From: Cololabis saira
Taxonomy: Eukaryota; Chordata; Actinopteri; Beloniformes; Belonidae
NCBI RefSeq assembly: GCF_033807715.1
Contig: NC_084591.1
Location: 46,151,868-46,215,867, forward strand
Length of the DNA stretch: 64,000 bases
Reading direction: 5' to 3'
Within the stretch, counting starts at the first letter, position 1. Every line of letters begins with the position of its first letter. Position numbers and translations under genes: made by a program. Positions 36,201-48,200 of the stretch are shown here, piece by piece. The notes under the pieces are model-generated. The model made no database searches, was not told the DNA's origin, and saw nothing but the letters and a program-made list of their open reading frames with translations.

Positions 36201-39200
36201 ACATTCACTGAGTGAATATTATGAAAGTAAAATATATATTTCTTGCTAAAAATGTAATCAAAACGCATTTTTATGCAGAAACTAACTCAAAATATTGATT
36301 TTATTCACTAAAAAACAAGTATATAATATAAGTATATAATAAGTATAATAATGTCCACCATGTTTTTTTTTCTGAAAATGATGACGTAAAGCATTCTGGG
36401 AAATTTTTCTGGCCCTCGGTCAGCAAGTCAGCATCTGAAATCCCTCACTGTGAAGGGTTAGATTCATACACACTACCCCTCGTTATGTCCACTACCCCTA
36501 CATGCAAAGAGGAATTGGGACACCTCTACCCTCACGGGTAGGGGTAGTGCTGAAAAGTAGGACTAGGGGGGGATTGGGACTGGGCCAAATATTTCACAGT
36601 CAACTGTGTTTAAGTCAACAAAACATCAGAAAGCTCTCAGTTGTTGAACAGGATGAGCATCTCACCTGCTCCTGCAGCTTCCTCAGCAGTGTCCTGTTGG
36701 CGCCTACGATCTTCTCCGACGCTTGCAGCTGCTCCCTCAGTTTGGCCACTTTGGTCTCTGCCGCCTTCAGAGACTCTGCCTTCTTCAGTTCCTGCTGCAG
36801 CAGGTGTCTGAGCACGGCTTCGTCTCTCTGCAGCAGCTTCCTGTGAACAGATCATCTGCTTAGTTCCTGCAGCAGAGCCGTGGAACAGAACTCTGAACCC
36901 TGACAAGAGTCATGCACACTGGGGGAGTGAGGTTAACATTCACAATTCACAACAAGCACTTTTAAGGGCTGATCATAGCCATGATCATTTACATCTGACA
37001 GTAAACTAACGTTTGTGGAAAATCTGAAAAGTGTACTTAAGTGTACTGTTCAACCGTTTGATGTCTGAGCGAGTTCTAGTGAGTCCTACAAGAGGTGACT
37101 GTTTCCCAGTTTAGACAGTTTGAGGAAATTGTGAATAACTAAAGGGCTTCCATCAGCAGGCTTTAGAAAAGAAGACAACTGCATCAAGTTTAAATCTTTA
37201 GAAATTGTTTTATGTACTCTTTAGTCAGCAGCTACAGTGTGCAGTACTTTTTGCTAATCCAAAACCTTTGCTCTAGTGTTGTATGGTCCGCTGTGCCAAA
37301 GACCTAACTGACTGTATATTTCTGAAGTGCTTATATAAATAAAAATGTAGCACAAAGTGCTTTACATATTTAAAATAATACAAGTTAAAAACAATAATAA
37401 TATAAATTTAGTCAAATCGGTTACAAAAATATTTACAAACTAAATCAACTAATTTCAAACAATTCTCTCTTATTACTTCAGTGCACACTTGAGGGAATTT
37501 CTAGGAAATATAAGGAATGTTTGGCGCAAGTGAGCCATGTAGCACCCTATAATGTAATAATTTCCTGAAAATTTAATACAATTTGCACTTAACTCAATCG
37601 AAAATGTAATAAAACCTATTAATGTAATAACTTCACCAATAATGTAATAAAATATCCTGACGGATATTGTAATGAAATTTTTACTAATAATGTAATGCCT
37701 TATTACATTATTGGGAATTTATTACATGGAACTCAAAGTCTGCAATTTAACCCAATAGTCATTCTGGTGTTTCAAATCCAGCGTATACTGTATAACATTC
37801 TTAGATACTTAAAACACAAAATGCAGAACTGTGGACTGAAAATGAACATTTATATTACATTATTTGTCAAGTATTACATTATCAGTTTTGGAAGAAAAAA
37901 AAAAGACCCACCTGAAAATGTAATAAATTCCCAATAATGTAATAAGGTATTACATTATCAGTAAAAATGTTATTACAATATCAGTCAGGATATTTTATTA
38001 CATTATTGGTGAAGTTATTACATTATTGGATTTTATTGCATTTTCGATTGAGTTAAGTGCAAATTTTATTACATTTTCAGGAAATGATTACATTATATGG
38101 TGCTACAAGCCAGAGCCTCACCTTTGTCCAGTCCTACTGCGTGACTGCAGTCCTCACCTTTGTACGGTGCTACTGCTTGAGTCCTCACCTGTGTTTGCTG
38201 AGTCTCTGCTCCGCCTCGCTCAGCTTCAGCTCCACAGACGGCTTCACGAGGGAATCCAACTTGAGTTGAGGTGCCGCAGGTGAGATGAAGCTCAGAGAAC
38301 TGTGTTCCTTCAGCATCCTCTGCTTCTCTCTGCCGCAACAATCCAGTCAGTCTCAGACATGGTACACACATGGTTTCTGATGCTGCTATCACTTTTACAC
38401 AAAGCACTCCTACCTCCCAAACTCCTCTTTCAGGAAACGGTACTCCACCCTCTCGGTTTGAGGTAGAACTTCTGCCGGTCTGACTGGGTTATTCTCCTTC
38501 TCACATCCTGACGCTGCTTTAGGCTTCGCTGCCTGTGACACATCAGAGCATCGGTCACATGACTTGTCATGATCAATGAAATATAAAACACTGAAGGAGA
38601 GTTCAGATTCAATCATTTGTGAGATTTGGGATGTTTCCTGCACTCGTGTTCTCTTTATTATTTTGGAATCGTTAAGCGAGACTAGGAATGGGTGATATCT
38701 TACTGTTCACAATATACCGTCAAAAGAATTCCCCACGGTAATTTGTCATCTCGCGGTAAAAACGATAATTCCCGTTGATGACGTTTTTGTGTAACAGAAG
38801 GCGGATCTGAGAGCGAGGAGCTCGTTTTTAAACAAGGCTCCAGCTCTGGAACTGGTTTGGATTTAAAAAGAGAGACGAGGAGCAAACATCTATTATATGC
38901 AGTCTGCAAAAAAACAGTGAGTGCAAAGGATGGTAATACAAGTAATTTATTCCACCAACTCCAACATTAGCACAAACCGGAGTACGAGGACAGCCGGACA
39001 ATGCGCGCATACTGCGAAAGCCATTAATTAATTTAATATTTTAGTTAATTTGCAGATTTTATTTATATTAGAAGACTGATTGCATTTTATTTTCAGTGAA
39101 CTTTTATTTATTTGTCCTGTTTTTTTATTTATCAGGTTGTATTTTTTTCTACTTTGTGATTTTATAAGCTAGGAAAACTTGAAGGACAATGGTACTGTTG

Positions 39201-42200
39201 CTGTTTGCACTGTTATCCCACTGTTTAAGCCATACAGTTTGAATAAATGTTGAATCTGTTCTTACATTTCAAACTTGTTTCATTTGAGTCATTCCAGTTT
39301 TGCAGTACAGGTGGACTAATTTAATTGGTTTTTATTAATTCAATTTAATTGGTGTAGTTTAGTAGCATTTACTATTCTTTTAGAGCAGTGTTTTGGCTCC
39401 AAAGACTGACTGTGGTGATAGATTTATAGTTAAAAAGGTGGAGTTGAATTGGTATTTTTTTTATCGTCATTTTTATCGTTATCGGGATAAATCCCAGAAA
39501 TTATCGTGATACATTTTTTAGTCCATACCGCCCATCCCTAAGCGAGACCCACCTCCACTGTTCTCCGGGCCTCTTTGATCATGGACTCCAGACCTCCAAA
39601 CACCGTCTGTGAGGAGCTGCAGGCATCCATGTCTGAGTCGCTGTCGTCTGAATCGTTGAGTGAAACCACCACTGACTTGTGCCTGGGCAGCTGTGGAAAA
39701 AAAACAAAAACACCAGCATAAATGGCTGACTCTGAAACAGATCTGGGTTTCGAATGTCAAAATCTCAAAAACATCAAAACAAATGAGAATCTGACAGTTC
39801 ACAGTAAAGTTAGGAGTCCTGAAAGAGACTGAGGAGTAAATGTGCATGTCAGGATGTGCCGTGGTGTTTGTGCTGTAGTCTGGCTGCATCTTACCACTAG
39901 CTGGGCTCTGGCAGTTTGACGTGGTCTGGGGAATCTACTGCTCCGTGATTGGGCCACCGTGTTCAAGCTGACGGTGCTCAGGTTTCCTCTGGGTGGTGGC
40001 TGGACGTCTGCAGGAGGTGGACAGCTTGGAGACGCAAAAGCACTGGGGCTTTTCTACATGGAGGAGGACAAAGTGGACCGTTACTGGTGGCAGCAGAGAC
40101 TTAGGCCCAGTCCCAATCCCCCCCTAGTCCTACTTTTCAGCCCTAACCCTAAATGTTGTGCGTTCCCGTGAGGGTAGTGGTGTCCCAATTCCTCTTTGCA
40201 TGTAGGGCTAGTGGACATAACGAGGGCTAGTGTGTATGAATCTAGCCCTTCACAGTGAGGGATTTCAGATGCTGACTCGCCGACCGAGGGCCAGAAAAAT
40301 TTCATAATTTGCCTTGACTGAATCAAAACAAAAAACATGGCGGACATTTCTAATTTTTAGTGAATAAAAAAAAAAAAATCAATATTTTGAGTTAGTTTCT
40401 GCATAAAAATGCGTTTTGATTACATTTCTAGCGAGAAATATATATTTTACTTTCATAATATTCACTCAGTGAATGTACATAATCACTCGCTTGCTCGTTG
40501 TTGCGTTGTATCTTCAGATCTCGCCAGAATAAAGGCTGATTTATGGTTCCGCGTTACACCAACGCAGAGTCTACGGTGTAGGTTACGCAGCGATGCGCGC
40601 CGTACGGTGTGCGTCGCTGTGTAACCTACGCCGTAGGCTCTGCGTCCATTTAACACGGAACCATAAATCGCTGGCGGCTCTTGTCTTCTTGTCTTCTCAT
40701 CCCCGAAAACATCGGAGCATTTCTTAACAGTGTTATTTGGATAAACTGAGCCCAGGTTGGGGATCTTAACGGTTACTTTTATACCTGAAAAAATATTAAA
40801 ACTTAATAAAGTGGCATATTTACAGCGCTACAGCTGAAATTAAAACAGCTTTTATCTCTGGGCTTCCTGATATGGTGTGACGTATGTGCAAACGTAACTA
40901 CGCAGTCGCTTACGTACCCGAACGTAAACCACGCAGTGACGTAGCAAGAGGTGTCCCAATCCCTAGGGAACATTACAAGGACCTACGCCTGTGGCTTCAT
41001 TTTTAGGGCAGGTGGTAGTGGGTGAGGACTAGTGGTAGAAAGTAGGGTGAACATTGGGATTGGCTCTTAGTCCTCCCAGTCTTGTCAGAGTGCTGAAGCT
41101 CTTACATGTGTCCAACATTGACCTTTGTTTGCTCTTATCATGTATGTTGAACCAACAGGCTGCTGTTGATGTTTTATGTTTTTCCAACATCCCACCATTG
41201 AATTATTATCATCACAAAGCGAGGCTGGCACCTTATTTGAACAGAGGGGAACGGCCTCTTATGAAATGAAAACATAGTGACCAATCCAGGTCCATAAGGC
41301 CACTGTTCTGCACGTCTTAAGCCCCTTTTCCATTGGCAGATACCCCCTCGTTAAAGACGCACACGTCTAGTGCGTTGCCTGTCCTTTTTACACTGACTGA
41401 CACAGGGCGGCGTGTGGAGCTGTCACTGATAACTCCCCTCTGAGGGGACATGTTATCACGGCTCAGGACTAACATGAAGAGAACGATGCAGTGGCGGGTG
41501 GAATTTGTTGATAACGAGCGCGGGTGTGTCGTGAACAATTACAGAACGGTAATCTGCAACTGGCTGCTAAAATGATAGACAGGCGCTATGAAAAACACGA
41601 AAGTCAGGTCATTAAAAAAACTGAAGAGCCTTGAAGGAAGTAATTGGTATTCAACAAAAACATGAGCAGGAGTGGCAGAGGAAGACTGCTGGTCATATTT
41701 GTCATGTTACCAAGTACCACTTAACACTTCCTCACTCCCCTCAAGTCGCCTTCAGGCACCGGGGAGCCAATAACACGCTTTGCCATTACCCAACGTGCAT
41801 TAAACAGCCGTTCATCATCCAATGACAATAGCAGGATCTAATCTGAAAATGCCTTTAAATGGATCCCTGCTCCAACACACCTGATTGAAATGAAGGATCC
41901 ATTCATAGGGAAAGGATTGCAGAGCAGTAGCCCTGGCACTGGGGTTTGAACTTTGATGTGGGCGGGAGCGGGTGGATAAAAAAAAAACACTGCAGGATGG
42001 GGATGTAATCTAGCGACAAGATGGAAATCAATGACATGGAAAAGAAGCTCAAACAAGGTCTTTACTAAACAAAGACAAAGCAAGGCCAGTCAGATATTTG
42101 GAGAAACTGTGTTTAGTGTCTGTGGAGCATCTTGGAAGAGAGACGCACGGGATTGGGACCTCGGTCATTAGCATTCTCTTCCTCCACAGCAATGTAATGG

Positions 42201-45200
42201 CCAAGTGCTTCTTATGTTACATTAATTAGTTTCGTTCGTTAACTTTGTTCGTTTTTTGTTATGTATTAGTGTTATTTGAGCCACTCACAGCTACTCTCGT
42301 TGCTATAATAACCTCAACCACATAATTGATGCTGCTAGAAAGGTGAAAAAGCCTGTGCAATGATGACAATGATGGATTTGCATCTACAGTAACTTTCTGT
42401 CAGGTGCCTATGAGCTGTCAATCATCCATCAAGCTCGACAATTATCATGTTAACATTAAACCAGATAGATTTGTCTGGTGTGGGCATAAATTCTCAGAGT
42501 TTTATGGGATCGGGCGGGAGTGGAAAACACGTTGCGGGCAGTAATGGTCAGAAATTCAGCGGGAGTGGGATGAAGAAAACTGTCCCGCTATAGCGGTGCT
42601 CTACTGGGGAGCGCTGCTCAAACATGTCGGCCTCAGAGATGGAATGTTGTCCACCCCTCCTCCGGCCAGAGCAGATACACACCTCAGGGACGGCCACTCT
42701 CTTGTTGGCCATGGACATCAGACAGGTCTCCCTGAGCAGCATCTCTTCCTCCTCCTCTTCATCAGCAAACGGAGGTTTAGGGGGCGGCTCCAGCTCGTCT
42801 GGTGGAGGGGGCAGAGGGGGAGGCGGGGCGGGGACACTTGACATCGCAGCTGAGAGGAGGGGCTGAAAGACAGGAGAGAAGGTCAATGAAATACAGATCA
42901 TTTACATACAATACACCCACTAGTTCTATTTCCACACTAGTCTGCTGATGCTCAACAACAGCATCTTATACAAGAGTCTTGTATAAGCCTTAGAATGAAA
43001 GCAAACACATGCTGCACGTATCTATTTTAGTTAGAACTGGGGGAAGATTTTTTTTCTTCATTATGCACTTCAAGAAAAAAGTCAAAAAGTCGAGATTAAT
43101 GTTGAAATACAATTTCAAAAATAAAGTCGAAATTTTGCCTTTTTTCTCAACATTTCGACTTTTTTCCTCGACATTTCGACTTTTTTGTCAAAATTGTATT
43201 TCAACATTAATCTTGAAATTTCAACTTTTTTCTCATCATTTCGACTTTTTTCTCGAAATTTCGACTTTTCGACATTTAAACTTTTTTCTCGACATTTCGA
43301 CTTTTTTCTTGAAGTGCACAATAAAAAAAAAATCTTCCCCTCTCAGATATTTTTTCTTCTGCATGGCCCTGATATTCTTCCGTACAAATCTTCGTTAACA
43401 CAAATGTTGAAATTGAATATATTTATTCTACACATTTTTACAGCATTGGAAAACGTTAAGAATGTTTGTGTCATGTTTGTCTTCCTACAGAAACCACATT
43501 AACACAAAAAATATATTTTCCCTCCCCCATCTATTTCCATTTTCAAACATTTTTGTAACCTCAGAATACTTATAGAATGTGAGGCCTACCATTCCGAGGG
43601 CGGCAGCCGCAGCCCCGTACAGGCCCAGCTGGGAACATCCCGTCTCGTCTGCTGACAGCAGGTTGTGTGTTGGGGACGGCGCTGACGGAGAAAGGACAAG
43701 TGAGCAACATCAAACAGGTAGAAGGAAGTGCAGTACAGTACAGTGCAGTACAGGAGCATCCTGGTCACCTGGTGAACTGGTCTCACTATCCGTGTCCATG
43801 GCAACCTCATCATAGTTGTCATATTGGTAGAGGTTCCCTGAGGTGTCCAAGCCTGGTTTGCCAGCAGACTTTCTGTAGTCCTGGTCCCTGGACTGAACAA
43901 AGACACACGTGAGTTGAGTTTAGAGTTTCATAGAAAATGAATGGCAGCCGGACGCCTATGTGACGCTTTCAGTGTGAATCCAGGGTAGGTTCTTACCTTG
44001 TTGCGCATCCGTTTCCCTCCCACCAGCTTCATGAAGCGGTTGTACTGCTCGTCCTGGTTGGACAGGTCACGGATTCGTCGGATCTCATCCTCGCGTTTCC
44101 GTCGCTCCTCCTCCTCCTGCCGGCGTTTCTCCTCCTGCTTTCTCTGCTGCTGCAGCTTCCAGGTGCGAAGCTGCTGCTTCCTGAACGCCTGCTTCGCTGC
44201 CGAGCCTGACAGAGACAAACCAGCATGTTACTCAGCATGTTACAAAGTGAGTGACAAACAGTGAGGAAACGGCAGTAAAACACTGTTCTTTACTAAACTA
44301 TCTGTACTGGATCAGATCAATCAGCAGGAAAGGCACTCACTAAAGAAAGATGACAAAGAAAGGAACATCCACACTGTGTGATTCATGAACATCTGTTATT
44401 TTGTTGATTTAAAGATGACTTTGAAAACATGTGTTTGTGTCATCTTAAATTTTCTTCTGAAACATTTCACTGCACTGGTTTGTGCAAGTGGAACCGCTTG
44501 GAACGTTGGTGAAGACAGATCCGAACTGTTGGGAATTAAGTAGCACATATTTCACCAAGACATGGTTGCAGGAACGTATTGAACTCCAGTGCCTCTCTAT
44601 GCAGCTTTCAGGGTTCATACACATTATAACTAACATTTCCATGACTTCTCCATGAATTGGCAGCAAGTTTCCATGACTATACATGACCTCGAAAACATCA
44701 ATGTATGAATGAAATTTAGAAATAAAACTATGTAAACATAGTTACGTTACATTAACGTAAAGACTCCAATCCTGACCTTATGTGTTACATTAACGCACAT
44801 CCTAAGTCACTTTTGCACAGACTCATATCCGGCACTTAACCTCATGTTGTACATTTTTGCTTGTACATTTTCTCTCTTTTCATTATATATTTGCTCTTGT
44901 ATTGTATTGCACCAATCACCACAACAAATTCCTTGTGTGTTTAACAAACTTGGCAATAAACCTTTTTCTGATTCTAAAAAGTCACCACAGTGGAAATCTA
45001 ATTGTCTAATTGTAATATAATCTAATTGTGGTTTTATACAAAATAAACATTTGTTCAAACTAACACTGATATACCAGCAATATGTTGTAGTATATGTTGT
45101 ATAGTAATCTAATATAACTGTAATAACTGTAATAACTGTAATAATAACCGATCTGCATGATGCGCAAGATGCTCGGCACATCACGCGTGAGAACGCGCAA

Positions 45201-48200
45201 GACTTTGATACAAAATATTTATTGATCAATTTTAAATCTACCTTATAGGCTGTTATTACTAAATGTTATCATTAAGTGAGAAAAATAAATTCCATGACTT
45301 TTCCAAAACTTTTGGGGTGAACTTATGTTTCCAAAACTTTTCCAGACCTTGAAAATGACATTTTCAAATTCCATGACTTTTCCAGGTTTTTTCAAAACTT
45401 ATAAAACCCTGAGCTTTCATACAGGAAGACTCCACCAGCACTGCAAACAGAATGATTGCAGTGCTTGTTCACTGCAGTTATCCTGAAGAGGCATCGCTAC
45501 ACTCCGGATACAGAACTTCTGGCGGCGACCACCCATAACAGAGTTCCTCTGCATTACCTGCCGATGCAGCATGGGACATCGTCAAACTTAATAACTTCAA
45601 AAAAATATCTTAATTAGGGCCCGAGCACTTACAGTGCGAAGGCCCTATTGTATCTGTAGGAATTTTTTTTTTCTTTCTCGTTTTTATTTGTCCGACAAAA
45701 TAAGGGCCTTTTTCCCCCTAAACGTGCCCCAAAAGTCACCAAATTTTGCACCAAACCAGGCCTGGAGAAAAATGTGATATTTAATGGTTTGCATTAATGG
45801 GCGTGGCCTAACGGCTCAACAGCGCCCCCTAGAAAACTTTGTGCCTCAAGCCCCACAATACGGTTTGACGTACATGCACGAAAATCAGTACCCACCTGTA
45901 TCATGTCACAACTTAAAGAAAAGTCTCTTGGCGTCATGGCCGAAACGAACAGGAAGTCGGCCATTTTGAACTAATCGTGTAATTTTGGCACAATTTATGC
46001 CATTCCTTCGGCAGTTAATACGGCCCGAACCGTAACGTGCACCCAGGTGTGTTATACATCAAAATGTGCGTCTCCATCCTGCGACAACATGCATTACTTT
46101 TCTCAGTCAAAAGAGTTACCGTGGCGACGATAGACGCCAAAAAGCGCGACCCCCCCTTCATCTGATTGGTCCATATTTGATAGTTCCTACTTTCTGTCAT
46201 AACTTTTGAATGGTTTGATATAGAGTCGTGGGTGGTGACATCTGCTAAATGTCCAGGCCTGAAGAATCTACATCAAGTCATACAAGCTTCCACTGCAGCC
46301 TGAACGTGCACAAGGGTGGAGGACCGTTCATCGCTGCTTGCAGCTTTAATTTATATAATTTCCATTAGGAGATTGATGATCTAATATCTAATTTGGTTCA
46401 AACCTGGCTTTATCTTCTGCTGGCCTGATAATGTGAGTGTTGCCAAAAGCACAATGACCCAAGAAGTTTGGATGTCAAAACAAATAATAAGTTAAGAGTA
46501 ATAGCGTTCCTGCAGACTCCACCTCCTCCCGTCTCACCTGGATTGGTCAGTTTCTTGGCATGAGGTTTCCCTGGAGTCCAAACTTTATCTATTGGAGATT
46601 TGGGACCGGGTTTGGGACTCTTTTTGAGCCTGTCTCTCTCCAGAAGTCTGTCTTTCTCAGCGGGTCTGGGCCCGGGCTTAGTCCTGTCCCGTTCCCTGTC
46701 TCCGGGTTTGGACCTGGTCCTGGTTCTGTCTGCAGCAGTAGCAGCTGCAGCGGAGGTGGACCGTGTAGCAACTCTCTGCTTGCTGGGGGCAGTCGCTGCA
46801 GAAGACGAGCTGGAGTTCTTCTCCTGGCTGGCTTTCACGATACGGTCCTTGCTCTTCTTCATCACCTGCTGCTCCTTTTGCTGCCACTTCTTACTGGCCG
46901 ACTGTAGGGCGAGGAGACGCAGCTGCAGCTCTGACAGTTCTTCCTCCTCCACCTTCTCCACCGGCTGAAAAGACAAGTTACAGACTGCAGTTCAAAGCTC
47001 GGCATGTCACATGACCAGAGGTGGTAGTAACGAGTTACATTTACTCCGTTACATTTACTTGAGTAAGTTTTGGGAAATGTTGTACTTTTAGGAGTAGTTT
47101 TGAATCACTATACTTTTTACTTTTACTTGAGTAGATTTGTGAAGGAGAAACTGTTCCTCTTACTCCGCTACATTAGGCTACGTTGAGCTGTTACTTTTCT
47201 TTTATCCCTTTTATCCACGTACGCGTCAATCTCATGACATCACTGGGTGATTCTTTGGGAAAAATGTTTGTTTTTGCATGTTTTGTCACATTTACACAGA
47301 CTCAAACACACACAGAGTTTCTATGAGTTCATGTTTGTTCTAGTTCTGCCTGGTTAAAAAAGAAAAGTACAAAGGCTTGAAATTTTGTGCTACTTGTGCT
47401 TAATTTATTTTTTATTCTGTAATTTTATTTATTTTATTATGTATTAAAGTACTTGAATTTACTTTAAGATTTTAATTTAAGCATTTTTTTATTTTATTGA
47501 TTTAATTTGCCAGAAGATGATTATTTTTTTACTTTTGTCTGTTTGAATGGTTGTGTTAAAGAAATACATCAGACGTTACTCAACAGTTACTCAGTACTTG
47601 AGTAGTTTTTTCACCAAGTAATTTTTTACTGACCATCCAGCTCCTCACCCATCAGATATGTGTTTCACATGAGCAGTTCAGGTAAAAACGGTAGTCAAAT
47701 CAGCAAAAATGTCAGTTTGCTGGATGAAATATATTAATTCCTGATAAAATAAGTTTGTTAGTGCTCATGTGTACATGTGAATGAGTTTGTGAGTACATGA
47801 AAGTACAATCTGCATTGAGGCTTCTCGCTTCAGGAATCCCGGTCTGTGATTGGACGCTGCCTCAGCGTCGCTGCTGCTCATTTGCATAAAGTTGAGATTT
47901 TTCAACTTCAAATTGACGCTCTGGACGGGCTGCTACCGACGCTTCTCGACGCAAGCTTTCATAGAAAATTAATGGCAGCTGGACGCCTATGACGCCCGTG
48001 ATGCTTTCAGTGTGAATCCAGGGTTAGGAGGAGAGATTGATCATCGGCTAAACACCAGGGCGGAGACATTAAACTGACTCAGAGCAGCCGTTAGAGCTCA
48101 CCTTATCAGGCGACACAATGGAGTCCTCGCTGGAGGCCGATGATTCACTGGGACATGAACAAGCTTGCTGAGTCTTTTCCTTCTCCTCAGTGTCATCGGC

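Noticed and set aside
42548..42682. Extension of zfc3h1 exon 8 into the following open frame (VCICSGRRRGG...)
   Set aside because: A good GTGTGT donor at 42681-42682 ends the exon, and the next exon restores the conserved NLSTVSLNTV segment in phase.
46560..46968. Plus-strand open frames of 115-122 codons
   Set aside because: Antisense shadow of zfc3h1 exon 4.
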